Source: Zafaria ginkgonis (GTDB lineage Bacteria > Actinomycetota > Actinomycetes > Actinomycetales > Micrococcaceae). Taken from it: DNA of 64,000 nt. This document shows positions 50,561 to 59,138 of the stretch, one piece after another. Numbering within the stretch: position 1 is the stretch's first letter; the number at the start of each line of letters is the position of its first letter. Under the pieces are notes generated by a model. That model had not been told where the DNA came from. It made no database searches and saw nothing but the letters and a program-made list of their open reading frames with translations. The DNA is taken from the NCBI RefSeq assembly GCF_039540195.1, contig NZ_BAABEO010000015.1, positions 124,001 to 188,000 on the forward strand, in the 5' to 3' direction. A program made the position numbers and the translations under genes.

Positions 50561-51556
50561 CTATGCCTTGCGGGCTTTGAGCGCCGACAGCGTGACGGCC
50601 GCGATGATGATGAGCCCGGTAAGCACCTGCTGGACGTAGGTGTTCACGCCGATGATGTTGAGGCCGTTGCTCATGACGCCGATGATGCCGACGCCCACGA
50701 GGGTGCCGCCGACGTTGGCTTGCCCCGACTTCAGGATGGTCATGCCCAGGAAGACCGCCGCGACGGCGAGCATCATGTAGTTGTTCCCGCTGGCCGAGCT
50801 CGCGCTGCCGAGGCGGCTGACCAGGATGATGCCGCCGATCGCGGACGCCAAACCGGCCACGACGAAGGCGAAGAAGCGGGTCCACCGCACGTTCACGCCC
50901 GAGAGCCGGGCAACCTCGGCGTTGCCGCCCACCGCGTACCAGCGGCGGCCCAGGGTGGTGAACCGCAAGACGATCCACAGGATGACTGCCGCGGCAACGG
51001 CGAAGAAGATGGGCATGGGGATTCCCATCGGCCTGCCCTGCCCGATCCAGAAGAAGTCTTCCGGCATTCCGTAGAGCGTGGTGCCGCTGGTGGCGATGAA
51101 GGCCAGGCCGCCGACGGTCGTCATGGTCGCGAGGGTCGCCACGAAGGCGGAGAGCTGGAGGAACGCCACCAGGAAACCGTTCACCACGCCCACCAGGATG
51201 CCGACGCACAGTCCCGCGACGATCGCCAGCGGGATGGGGGTTCCCCCGATCATCAGCGACGCCGCCGTGGCGCCCGAGAGGGTCGCATTGGTACCCACCG
51301 AGAGGTCGAAGTCGCCCACCACCATCACGACCGTCTGTCCGACGGCGATGATCGTGAGGATGGCGATCTGTTCGAGGATGTTGCGCATGTTTCCGAAGCT
51401 GAGGAACACGTCAGGACGCATCACCGTGAAGAATGCGATGAGGGCGATCAGGGCGACGATCGTGCCGCTCTGCCAGAAGAGCTGGGAAAGGGAGGCACGT
51501 TCGCGTACCTGCGGCGCCGTCGTCGTCGTTGCCGAGAGCGTGTCGGTCTTGGTCAT
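50561..51556 (-). CDS. Sugar ABC transporter permease (RbsC-type)
   Basis: A 331-residue permease with about ten helices. GQTVVMVVGDFDLSVG, LQLSAFVATLATMT, YAVGGNAEVARLSGVNV and VAAVFLGMTILKSG are ribose-type hallmarks. A 30-residue hydrophilic lead precedes the first helix. ATG 51556 is two bases before the ATPase stop, so the pair is coupled. Unlike the ROK-linked importer, only one permease gene is present, so the channel is presumably a homodimer. Confidence 0.93.
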   Translation of the reverse strand: MTKTDTLSATTTTAPQVRERASLSQLFWQSGTIVALIALIAFFTVMRPDVFLSFGNMRNILEQIAILTIIAVGQTVVMVVGDFDLSVGTNATLSGATAASLMIGGTPIPLAIVAGLCVGILVGVVNGFLVAFLQLSAFVATLATMTTVGGLAFIATSGTTLYGMPEDFFWIGQGRPMGIPMPIFFAVAAAVILWIVLRFTTLGRRWYAVGGNAEVARLSGVNVRWTRFFAFVVAGLASAIGGIILVSRLGSASSASGNNYMMLAVAAVFLGMTILKSGQANVGGTLVGVGIIGVMSNGLNIIGVNTYVQQVLTGLIIIAAVTLSALKARKA

Positions 51557-51557
51557 G

Positions 51558-53093
51558 TCAGTCGGTCTTTCCGTAGCAGTAGGAGAGGAGCAGTTCGTCG
51601 TCGGCGCCCTCGGCCTGCACCTCGCCGGCGATCCGGCCCTCGTGCATGATGATGATGCGGTCCGACATTCCGATGAGTTCGGGCAGTTCCGAGCTGACGG
51701 CCACGACGGTTGTGCCGCCGGCGACCAGCTCGCGGATGAGGCGATAGATTTCGGCCTTCGTGCCCACGTCGATGCCGCGGGTCGGCTCATCCATCAGCAG
51801 CACCTTGGGCTTGCGGGCGAGCATCTTGGCGAGCACGACCTTCTGCTGGTTGCCGCCGGAGAGCTGGCCGACGGCCTGCCGCGGCCCGCGGGCCTTGATC
51901 TGCAGATCCGCGAGTCCTTCGCGGGCCAGGTCCACGACCTTGCGGTCCGACACCCACCCCAGCGAGCTCACCGCCTTGAGGTTCGCGAGTGCGATGTTGT
52001 CTTCGATCGGGGCGCTGACGATGACGCCCTGGCTGCGCCGCTCCTCGGGGACGAGGGCGATCCCCGCCTCCAGGACGCGTCCGACGCCGGGGGCGTGCGG
52101 CAGGCGCTGGCCGGCGACGGTGATCGTCCCCGACGAGTGCTTCTGGGCGCCGGCCAGCAGGCGCAGCAGCTCGCTGCGCCCGGAGCCGGCCAGTCCGCCG
52201 ATGCCCAGGACCTCGCCGGCGTACGCCTGGAAGGAGACGTCCTTCACCCGGCGCCCGTTCAGGCCCTCGACCGCCAGCACCACCTGGTCGGTGGCGGTGC
52301 TGCGCTCCGGGAAGAGCTCCCCGGCGGAACGGCCGACCATCGTCGAGATGACTTCGTCCACCGTGGTGTCGGCGACGGCCTTGGTGGTGATGGTCTCGCC
52401 GTTGCGCATGATGGTGAGGCGGTCGCAGAGCTCGAAGACCTCCTCGAGGCGGTGGGAGACGTAGACGATCGCGACTCCCTCGTCGCGCAGCCCCCGGAGC
52501 ACCGCGAACAGGTCGGTGATCTCCAGGTCGGTGAGGGCTGCCGTCGGCTCGTCGAGGATCAGCACCCGGGCGTCGGTGGCGAGGGCGCGGGCGACGGCAA
52601 CCATGGTCTGCTGCACGGGCGAGAGCTGCCCGGCGAGCTTGCCGAGCGGGATGCGCTGGTTGAGCCGGTCGAGCTGCTCCTGGGCGCGCTTTCGCAGGGC
52701 GCCCCAGCTGACCAGGGATCCGCGGCTGGGCATCTGCTCGCCGAGCAGGATGTTCTCGGCGACGCTGATCGTGGGGATGATCGAGAGCTCCTGGTAGAGC
52801 GCCACGACGCCGGCCTTGTGGGCGGCCCGGACGTTCGCGAACTCGAGCTCTTCGCCGTTGCGCACGATCTGCCCGGCGTCCGGCGTGTACAGCCCGGTGA
52901 CGATCTTGATGAGCGTCGATTTGCCCGCGCCGTTTTCGCCGAGCAGGGCATGGATCTCGCCCGGCTGCACCGACAGGCTCGCGCCGTTGAGGGCGTGCAC
53001 CCCGTCGAAGCGCTTGACGATGCCGCGGGCTTCGAGGGCCGCGACCGGCTCCAGCAGGGCGGTCACGGTCGAAGAGGGCTCCAGGGCCGTCAT
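51558..53093 (-). CDS. Sugar ABC transporter ATPase, two-domain (RbsA-type)
   Basis: A 511-residue protein with two ATP-binding domains. The first Walker A GENGAGKST is at 52-60 with LILDEPTAAL; the second has the reduced P-loop LAGSGRSE, signature LSGGNQQK and LLMDEPTRGID. ATG 53093 overlaps the dehydrogenase stop by four bases and its stop adjoins the permease start. It energises the importer that serves the operon's sugar pathway. About a third of residues differ from the other RbsA-type ATPase in this window, so the two importers are not a recent duplication. Confidence 0.93.
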   Translation of the reverse strand: MTALEPSSTVTALLEPVAALEARGIVKRFDGVHALNGASLSVQPGEIHALLGENGAGKSTLIKIVTGLYTPDAGQIVRNGEELEFANVRAAHKAGVVALYQELSIIPTISVAENILLGEQMPSRGSLVSWGALRKRAQEQLDRLNQRIPLGKLAGQLSPVQQTMVAVARALATDARVLILDEPTAALTDLEITDLFAVLRGLRDEGVAIVYVSHRLEEVFELCDRLTIMRNGETITTKAVADTTVDEVISTMVGRSAGELFPERSTATDQVVLAVEGLNGRRVKDVSFQAYAGEVLGIGGLAGSGRSELLRLLAGAQKHSSGTITVAGQRLPHAPGVGRVLEAGIALVPEERRSQGVIVSAPIEDNIALANLKAVSSLGWVSDRKVVDLAREGLADLQIKARGPRQAVGQLSGGNQQKVVLAKMLARKPKVLLMDEPTRGIDVGTKAEIYRLIRELVAGGTTVVAVSSELPELIGMSDRIIIMHEGRIAGEVQAEGADDELLLSYCYGKTD

Positions 53094-54160
53094 GCGGCAC
53101 CTCCCCCGTCCTCGATGCGGTTGCAGCGGATGACGATCTTCGGGTGCTTTCCGCTCACGTGTGCTTCGAAGGCCGCCGGGGCGTCCTCGAGGTCGAACAC
53201 CGTCTCGGTGAACTCGTCCAGCTCCAGGTGGGGCAGCACCTGCAGCGCCCGCGGGAATGCGTACGGCGAGACGAAGACGCCGGTGAGCGTGAGTTCCTTG
53301 AGGTAGAGGTAGTCCGAGAGGTTCAGGGGCATCTCGAAGTCGTGGGGGTACATCGCCCCGTAGACGACGGTGGCCCCCTTGGCGGCGATGTCGAGCAGGC
53401 CGCGCACGGCGCGCGGCGATCCGGAAGCGTCGACCACGACGTCGTACCCTCGGCCGTCGGTGATCTCCTGCGCCCGCTGGTACTGGTCCTCGGTGACCGG
53501 ATCGATCACGGCATCGGCGCCGTGGCGCAGCGCCATCTCGCGGCGCTCGGCGATCGGCTCGATGAGGGTGAGCGACGTCGCGCCGTTCATCTTCAGCACC
53601 TGCAGGGCCAGCTGTCCGATCGGACCGCCACCGCAGACGGCCACGCGGTCGCCGACCTTGATGTTGGTCTTGTCCGCGATCCGCACGGCAACGGAGGCCG
53701 GCTCAAGCAGGCAGCCCTTCAGCAGGGACACGCTGTCCGGCAGCTTGTAGACCTGCGACTCGTGCCAGGTCACCGTCTCCGCCATGCCGGGCCGGTTGTA
53801 CTCCTGGATGTGCTCGCAGAACTGCTGCTGGCCGCCCCGGCAGGGCGTGCACGTGCCGCAGAAGCGCAGGAAGTTGCCCGCGATGCGGTCGCCGATGCGC
53901 AACCCGTTGCGGTGCGCCTTCTCGCCGAGCGCCTCGACCACGCCCGAGAGTTCGTGACCGAGGCCGATCGGCACCTCCGTGCCGAAGAACCCCTCCGCCA
54001 GATGCGGGTCCGATCCGCAGATCGCGGAATAGGCGACTCGAATCCGGACATCCTCCGGTCCAAGTGCCGGCTCGATCAAGTCGACCAGGCCGATGCGGCC
54101 GCGAGCCTGCTCGTCGGGATCGCGGAGGCTCCCGATCTTGGTGACAGCTACTGTTTTCAT
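53090..54160 (-). CDS. Zinc-dependent medium-chain dehydrogenase (polyol/threonine dehydrogenase-like)
   Basis: A 356-residue MDR enzyme. Catalytic zinc ligands are C48 (AICGSD), H69 and E70 (GHE), E153 (LLEP); structural zinc is bound by C101, C104, C107 and C115. GGGPIG at 177-182 binds the nicotinamide cofactor. It should oxidise a secondary alcohol of a polyol or sugar acid to a ketone, as sorbitol or xylitol dehydrogenases do. ATG 54160 has GGAGAG at good spacing. It is the third gene of the operon, between the transketolase subunits and the ABC ATPase, consistent with making a ketose for transketolase. Confidence 0.92.
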   Translation of the reverse strand: MKTVAVTKIGSLRDPDEQARGRIGLVDLIEPALGPEDVRIRVAYSAICGSDPHLAEGFFGTEVPIGLGHELSGVVEALGEKAHRNGLRIGDRIAGNFLRFCGTCTPCRGGQQQFCEHIQEYNRPGMAETVTWHESQVYKLPDSVSLLKGCLLEPASVAVRIADKTNIKVGDRVAVCGGGPIGQLALQVLKMNGATSLTLIEPIAERREMALRHGADAVIDPVTEDQYQRAQEITDGRGYDVVVDASGSPRAVRGLLDIAAKGATVVYGAMYPHDFEMPLNLSDYLYLKELTLTGVFVSPYAFPRALQVLPHLELDEFTETVFDLEDAPAAFEAHVSGKHPKIVIRCNRIEDGGGAA

Positions 54161-54194
54161 TCGTCTCTCCGGTGGGCGCGTGACGGGTGAGTGG

Positions 54195-55160
54195 TCAGGG
54201 TTGCGCGGCGATGACGCGCCGGGTGGCAGCGATCGTCGCGTCGAGTCCGTAGCCGTGCTTGTTGCGCAACTCCTCGTCCCCGCCGAAGCCTGCATAGACC
54301 TGCGGGATGCCGAGGCGCTCGAACGCGGTGAGGTGGATGTTGCGGTCGGCGACGACATCCGCAACCCGCGAAGCGAGGCCACCGTAGGCCAGGTGGTCCT
54401 CCAGGACGACGAACCTTCCGCCGGTTTCGGCGGCGCAGCGCGCGATGAGTTCCTCGTCGATCGGCTTGAGCGTGAACATGTCAACGACGCGCACCGAACG
54501 CCCGTCCTTCGCCAGCTCCTCGGCGGCATCCAGCGCCTGGGCGACAACCGTGCCGTGGGTGAAGATGGTGGCGTCGGTGCCCTCGCGCGCAACGATGCCC
54601 TTGCCGATGCGCACCTCGTGCTGGCCGGGCTCGTAGAGCACCTTGTCGCTCTTGCCGACGGCGAGGCGGATGTAGATCGGCCCCTGCATGGTCATCGACT
54701 GGCGGATGACCTCACCGACCATGAGCGGGTCGCCGATGGACGTGACGGTCATGTTGGTCAGGGCGCACATCAGCGCGAGGTCCTCGACCGCGTAGTGGGT
54801 GGAGCCGCCGTTGCCGACCAGGCCGCCGTGGGTGCCGATGATTTTTACCGGAAGATTCGGATAGCAGACGTCGGTGCGCACCTGCTCGAGCGCACGCATG
54901 CTCAGGAACGGAAGCATGCCCGAGACGACCGGGATGTTGCCGTCGTACGCCAGGCCCGCCGAGATGCCGACGCACGCCTGCTCGGCGAGGCCCACGTCCA
55001 GGAACCGCTCCGGGAACTTGTCGCGGAACTCCACGAGCGTCGCTCCAATGTCGGGGGTGATTACCCAGAGGTTGTCGTACTCGTCGCCGAGCTCGGCGAG
55101 GGTCGATCCGATGACGGACCGTGCGGAGAGCATTTCTCCAAAGGTGAAGGTAACGGGCAT
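54195..55160 (-). CDS. Transketolase, C-terminal subunit
   Basis: A 321-residue protein with the pyrimidine-binding and C-terminal domains of transketolase. The catalytic glutamate is E60 in GLAEQACVG. GLVGNGGSTHYAVEDLALM, RLAVGKSDKV and VVLEDHLAYGG are typical. It pairs with the N-terminal subunit encoded immediately upstream; the ATG overlaps the upstream stop by one base, enforcing equal synthesis. Split transketolases occur in catabolic clusters and in DXS-like or sulfofructose pathways. In this operon it should transfer a two-carbon ketol unit from a ketose to an acceptor aldose. Confidence 0.93.
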   Translation of the reverse strand: MPVTFTFGEMLSARSVIGSTLAELGDEYDNLWVITPDIGATLVEFRDKFPERFLDVGLAEQACVGISAGLAYDGNIPVVSGMLPFLSMRALEQVRTDVCYPNLPVKIIGTHGGLVGNGGSTHYAVEDLALMCALTNMTVTSIGDPLMVGEVIRQSMTMQGPIYIRLAVGKSDKVLYEPGQHEVRIGKGIVAREGTDATIFTHGTVVAQALDAAEELAKDGRSVRVVDMFTLKPIDEELIARCAAETGGRFVVLEDHLAYGGLASRVADVVADRNIHLTAFERLGIPQVYAGFGGDEELRNKHGYGLDATIAATRRVIAAQP

Positions 55161-56038
55161 CAGACTGACTCCTTCTCGCGCGATGCTTCGAGCGCTGCCA
55201 TCGCGCGCTCCAGGTCGGCCGGCCCCAGCGAGCCGGCGTGCCAGGCCAGGTTGCGTTCCATGAAATCGACGCCCTTGCCCTTGACGGTTTCGCAGATGAT
55301 CACGGTCGGGCGGTTGCTGTCGGCCGGAGGCAGCGTGTCGATCGCCTCGACAAGCTGGCGCATGTCGTGCCCGTCGACGTTGACCACGTTCCAGCCGAAC
55401 GCCGCCCACTTGTCCGGGTACGGCTCGAAGGCGATGCGCTCCTCCGCAAAGCTCGTCATCAGCTGGCGGTTGCGGTCGATGAAGGCGACCAGGTTGCCGA
55501 GTTCGTTGCTGCGGGCCGCCATCGCCGCCTCCCAGACGGATCCCTCGCCGGTTTCGCCGTCGCCGAGCAGGCAGAACACGCGGTGTTCCTCGCCGCGACC
55601 CCGGGCGCTGAGCGCCATTCCCACGGCCAGGGGCAGGCCGTGTCCCAGCGAGCCGGTGGAGCACTCCACTCCCGGCAGCTGGACCTTGCAGGGATGCATG
55701 CCGTAGGCCGAATCAAGCTGGCCGTACGTCTCGACGATCCCGTCGTAGGAGAAGAACCCGCGCATGGCCATCGCGATGTACATGCAGACCGCGGCGTGCC
55801 CCTTGCTCAGCACAAAGCGGTCCCGCGCGGGGTTGGCGATGTCGGACGGATCGACGTCGAGACCATAGTGGTAGAGCGCCGTGAAGATGTCCGCGGCGGA
55901 AAGGTCGCCGCCGATGTGCACGGCCCCCTCATAGGTGCCGCACAAATGCAGCAACTTCGATCTCAGCTCGAATGCGAGATCTTCCAACTCCTCAATCGTG
56001 GGCGGGTTGCCACCCGTCCGCAGGCTCATTTGGCCCAT
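55160..56038 (-). CDS. Transketolase, N-terminal subunit
   Basis: A 292-residue protein carrying the thiamine-diphosphate domain. HGLPLAVGMALSA is conserved, and the cofactor motif is GDGETGEG (159-166) through N190. LSKGHAAVCMYIAMA and the GSLGHGLP region line the active site. ATG 56038 is preferred, with GAGGAGG seven bases upstream; an upstream in-frame extension is not coding. It is the first gene of the 13-gene operon and is divergent from the MarR regulator. The operon starting with split transketolase suggests that C2 transfer is central to the pathway. Confidence 0.93.
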   Translation of the reverse strand: MGQMSLRTGGNPPTIEELEDLAFELRSKLLHLCGTYEGAVHIGGDLSAADIFTALYHYGLDVDPSDIANPARDRFVLSKGHAAVCMYIAMAMRGFFSYDGIVETYGQLDSAYGMHPCKVQLPGVECSTGSLGHGLPLAVGMALSARGRGEEHRVFCLLGDGETGEGSVWEAAMAARSNELGNLVAFIDRNRQLMTSFAEERIAFEPYPDKWAAFGWNVVNVDGHDMRQLVEAIDTLPPADSNRPTVIICETVKGKGVDFMERNLAWHAGSLGPADLERAMAALEASREKESV

Positions 56039-56162
56039 CTGATGCCTCCTCGTCGAATGACACGGATGCCGATTTGCCGCCGTTTCGTGGCGTCCCCATC
56101 GACTCGCTCGTGGTCGAAGAACCGCTGCTTCCGGCTTCGATGTGACGAGGCTAACAGTATGC

Positions 56163-56178
56163 TGTTTACATGTAAACA
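56163..56178. promoter_or_regulatory. Perfect 16-bp palindrome, likely MarR operator
   Basis: TGTTTACATGTAAACA is a perfect palindrome of the size and base composition favoured by MarR-family dimers. It lies 125 bp upstream of the transketolase start and 202 bp upstream of the marR gene, within a 341-bp divergent region that has no gene. It overlaps the candidate -35 of the marR promoter, so binding would repress it, and the start region of the 13-gene operon is close by. Confidence 0.7.
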
Positions 56179-56192
56179 AGATTCTTTATAAA
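56165..56192 (+). promoter_or_regulatory. Candidate promoter toward the MarR gene
   Basis: TTTACA at 56165-56170, a 16-bp spacer and TATAAA at 56187-56192 fit a sigma-70-type promoter. Its -35 lies inside the palindromic operator. The resulting leader would be about 180 bases long, so a second promoter nearer the gene is possible. Confidence 0.4.
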
Positions 56193-56379
56193 CTTGCTTC
56201 AGTGGCGAGCCAGGGCATCCGGGCGGGACGCGGGCCCGCCGAGCGTTGCCCCGCCCCGGGCCCCTGAGCCCCAGGAGACTCCCGACCGGAGATCCGGACC
56301 ACCTGGACCGTGTTCCTCTGTGACACTTATCCATAGACCAACTAGGCGATCCGTATTCATGACCGCCAGAAGGAGGGCC

Positions 56380-56904
56380 ATGTCCAGCGAGAGAGAGCAG
56401 CGGCTACGCGCGCTGATACCCCCCGATGCCGTCACGGAGCCGCTGGCCGAGACGATAGACCCGGAGAACTTCACGCCAAGGCTTCTGGCCCTGTTGTCCA
56501 ACGCCCTCGTGTGGAGGGAGTCCCAGGAAATGCGCCGGCGCTTCGGTCTCGGAACGAACGATTGGCGGGTCATCTCCGCCGCGGCGATCCGCCCCGGCAC
56601 GTCGGCGACCGAATTGTCGGAGTTCCTCGGCCTCAACAAGGCCGTCGTTTCCAAGAGCGTCAATACCCTGATCGAACGCGGTCTCCTGCTTTTGATCGAC
56701 GGGCCCCGCGGATCGCGGCCCATGTACCTGACCCGGGCGGGAGCGGAGATGCACGAGGCCATGCTGCCGATCTCGATGCGCGGGCAGGAGATCATCCTGG
56801 CCGACCTCTCCGGCGAGGACATCGGCCGGCTCAATCACCTGCTGCGCCGCATGCTCGAGAAGACGCGGGAGCTGCAGACGCTCGAGAACGGGGCACAGGT
56901 CTGA
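56380..56904 (+). CDS. MarR-family transcriptional regulator
   Basis: A 174-residue winged-helix regulator. ATELSEFLGLNKAVVSKSVNTLIERGLLLLIDGPRGSRPM holds the recognition helix and wing; flanking helices (PRLLALLSNALVWRESQE and GRLNHLLRRMLEKT) form the dimer interface. MarR proteins usually repress and are released by phenolic or other ligands. ATG 56380 follows AAGGAGG closely; ATG 56359 is in frame upstream but without a ribosome site. The gene is divergent from the 13-gene operon, and a perfect palindrome lies between them, so it probably represses the operon and itself. Confidence 0.88.
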   Translation: MSSEREQRLRALIPPDAVTEPLAETIDPENFTPRLLALLSNALVWRESQEMRRRFGLGTNDWRVISAAAIRPGTSATELSEFLGLNKAVVSKSVNTLIERGLLLLIDGPRGSRPMYLTRAGAEMHEAMLPISMRGQEIILADLSGEDIGRLNHLLRRMLEKTRELQTLENGAQV

Positions 56905-57022
56905 TGGGGCACGAATCCGACGACGCACAGGCCTGACGGGGCACGGATCCGGCACCGCCCGGGCCTGAACCGGGGGCCCGCCGGGGATCGGGCGCCTGCC
57001 CGCACACCCTCCCTTAACGCGA

Positions 57023-57068
57023 AACGGCCGTTGCAACCCCCGAAGATCCGGGTGTCGCAACGGCCGTT
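57023..57068. terminator. Bidirectional terminator between marR and the solute-binding protein gene
   Basis: A 12-bp perfect stem AACGGCCGTTGC (57023-57034) with its complement (57057-57068) encloses a further ACCC/GGGT pairing. It lies between convergent genes. The T content after the stem is low in both directions, but the size and position support a terminator. Confidence 0.75.
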
Positions 57069-57139
57069 GGAAGCCATGCGGTGAAGGGTGCGGTCCCGCC
57101 GTCGTGCCGTCCCCGTCCCGGGGATCGGCCGTTCTGGCG

Positions 57140-58774
57140 CTAGTTTTGGTTGGCCCAGAGCAGGCGCCAGTCCGGGTCGGGAAGCCCGACGCGAGCGCCG
57201 GGGAAGCCGCCGACGTCCTTGCCGACGTACCAGCCGTTCTTGTGCGCCACCAGCGGGGCGATCGGCAGCCACTCCGCGAAGCGGTTCTGCATTTCCGCGT
57301 AGATCTCCGCCTTGCGCTCCTGGCCCTTCGGCGTGCGCAGCTCGTCCAGCAGCGCGTCCACCTCCGGGTCCCCCGCCTTGCCGTTGTTGCCGGTCGAGGT
57401 GGAGTGGAAGAACTGGCGCAGCTGCTGGTCGATCTCCTCGCGGACCTCGGCGAAGCGCAGCTGGGACTGGTAGTTCCCGGAGAGGGCCTCGGTGACCATG
57501 GTCGGCTGGTCGGACACGTTCAGGGTCACCGTGATCCCCACGTCCTGGAGCATCTGCTGCATCACCTGCGCCTGCTTCTGGAACTCCGGCGGGGACGTGG
57601 TGGTCATCGCGAACTCGGCCTTGCCGCCGTCGGCCACGTACTCGGCCACCAGCTTCTTGGCCGCCTCCGGGTCGAAGGCCGGCCAGGCCGTCTCGGCGTA
57701 GAACGGGTTGGAGGAGGGGAAGATGCCGGTCATCGGGGTCTGCTTGCCCTCGAACGCGGCCTGGTTCAGCCCGTTGTTGTCGATGGCCTGGATGACCGCC
57801 TGGCGGAAGCGGACGTCGTCGAACGGGGCCTTGGTCAGGTTGAACAGCACATCGTAGAAGGTGCCGTCCGGCTGGTAGAGCGAGGTCAGGCCGCCCTCGG
57901 TGGCCTGGGCCAGGTCGACGCCGGACTGGGTGGAGGCCAGGTCGATGTCGCCGGCGACCGCGGCGGCCAGGCGGGTCTGGGTGTCGGTGGCGGTGACGAA
58001 CTTGAGTTCGTCCAGATACGGCTGGCCCTTGATCCGGTAGTCCGGGTTGCGCTCGAGCACGATGTCTCCGCCGGCCTTGAAGGACTTGACCTTGAACGGG
58101 CCCACGCCCACCGGGCTCGCCCCGAAGTCCTTGCCGAGCTTCTCGACGGCCGCGGGCGACGGGATCATGGACGGACCGCCCGGCTGGCCCCAGACGAAGA
58201 TCTTCGGGAACACCATGTTGGGGGCCTTGAGGGTGAACTTGACGGTCGCGTCGTCCACGGCCACCATCTTCTCGATCTGGCGCACGTCCCCGGCGGAGCG
58301 GGACATGGAGCCCTCCGCCGCCAGGTTCTTCAGGTGCGCCACCACGGCCTCGGCGTTGAAGTCGGTGCCGTCGGTGAACTTCACCCCGGTGGGCAGCTTC
58401 ATCGTCCAGGTGGCGCCCTTGTCGCTCGTCTCGATCGACTTGGCCAGTTCGGGGATCACGTTGCCCTTCTCGTCGTACACGAACAGCACGTCGAAGATGG
58501 CGTTCATCGCGCTGCGCGCGCTGGAGACGGATGAGGTCGGATCGAGCGATTCGACCGGCGCAATCATGCCCACGGTGAGGGAACCGCCCGACTTGGGCTC
58601 GCCCAGGCTCAGCTCCTGCGCGCCCGACGCCGTCACGGTTACGCCACTGGGCAGGGTGCCGGCACTGGGGGCCGCCGGGCCGGCGGTGTTCGCCGCGCCG
58701 CAGCCAGCGAGCAGGAACGCGACGCCGACCAGGCTCAGCACCTTGCGGCGGCCGGGCTTGATTGCATTCAGCAT
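57140..58774 (-). CDS. Family-5 (peptide/nickel-type) ABC solute-binding lipoprotein
   Basis: A 544-residue extracellular binding protein with lipobox Cys25 (LLAGC) and the family-5 pattern GGSLTVGM, SLDP, DVLFVYDEKGN, VKFTDGTDFNAEAV and VGVGPFKVKSF. Family-5 proteins deliver oligopeptides, nickel or diverse organic solutes. It is paralogous to the protein at the right end of the window, and together they bracket a meta-cleavage module, so an aromatic or steroid-derived ligand is plausible. ATG 58774 has GGAAGG nine bases upstream. No permease or ATPase gene for it is visible; a terminator precedes the region. Confidence 0.92.
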   Translation of the reverse strand: MLNAIKPGRRKVLSLVGVAFLLAGCGAANTAGPAAPSAGTLPSGVTVTASGAQELSLGEPKSGGSLTVGMIAPVESLDPTSSVSSARSAMNAIFDVLFVYDEKGNVIPELAKSIETSDKGATWTMKLPTGVKFTDGTDFNAEAVVAHLKNLAAEGSMSRSAGDVRQIEKMVAVDDATVKFTLKAPNMVFPKIFVWGQPGGPSMIPSPAAVEKLGKDFGASPVGVGPFKVKSFKAGGDIVLERNPDYRIKGQPYLDELKFVTATDTQTRLAAAVAGDIDLASTQSGVDLAQATEGGLTSLYQPDGTFYDVLFNLTKAPFDDVRFRQAVIQAIDNNGLNQAAFEGKQTPMTGIFPSSNPFYAETAWPAFDPEAAKKLVAEYVADGGKAEFAMTTTSPPEFQKQAQVMQQMLQDVGITVTLNVSDQPTMVTEALSGNYQSQLRFAEVREEIDQQLRQFFHSTSTGNNGKAGDPEVDALLDELRTPKGQERKAEIYAEMQNRFAEWLPIAPLVAHKNGWYVGKDVGGFPGARVGLPDPDWRLLWANQN

Positions 58775-59004
58775 GGTGTGGAACCTTCCAACAAATGGTG
58801 CGCCGAAGCGGCGCCTGAACGACGCCCGGAATGCCCGGCGCCGTGACCGGCGGTGCGTCACGTCACACTCTGCCCATCGCGTGATTCAGGCCACAGCATC
58901 CCGTCCCGCCGATTGGAACATGCACTACGGAAATCCCTCATGGCGCCCGTTGGCTGCCGCAGGCCCCGGAGCAGCGCCGGCCAAAGGACCGGAGCCGCGG
59001 ACGC
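58775..59004. other. Non-coding stretch upstream of the first family-5 binding protein gene
   Basis: This 230-bp stretch, part of a 364-bp gene-free gap that also holds the downstream terminator, contains the GGAAGG ribosome site of the binding-protein gene. I see no further gene, repeat or clear promoter in it. It presumably carries the promoter of the binding-protein gene, since a terminator closes the upstream operon. Confidence 0.6.
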
Positions 59005-59054
59005 AAAAACGCAGGGCCGTGCCACCCCAGCGACTTGGGTGGCACGACCCTGCG
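59005..59054 (-). terminator. Strong rho-independent terminator of the meta-cleavage operon
   Basis: An 18-bp stem with a single mismatch (59010-59027 with 59037-59054) and a 9-base loop is followed on the minus strand by TTTTTGCG. It lies 84 bp after the hydrolase stop and should stop the dioxygenase/hydroxylase/hydrolase transcript before the next binding-protein gene. Confidence 0.92.
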
Positions 59055-59138
59055 GATCGGTCCCGCCGTCCCCGGCGTCGCGTTCAGGGAACGCGGCCGG
59101 GGGCAGCGGACGGCTGCTGCCTGCCTGCCTGCCGGCTG

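Noticed and set aside
51078..53306. Plus-strand frame of 742 codons over the permease and ABC ATPase genes
   Set aside because: It is antisense to conserved transporter genes and shows no start signal or family match.
41905..56038. Assigning the 13-gene operon to sulfoquinovose degradation
   Set aside because: Transketolase and transaldolase fit sulfo-TK or sulfo-TAL, but no sulfoquinovosidase, sulfonate exporter or sulfo-specific reductase is present in the window, so the substrate is left open.
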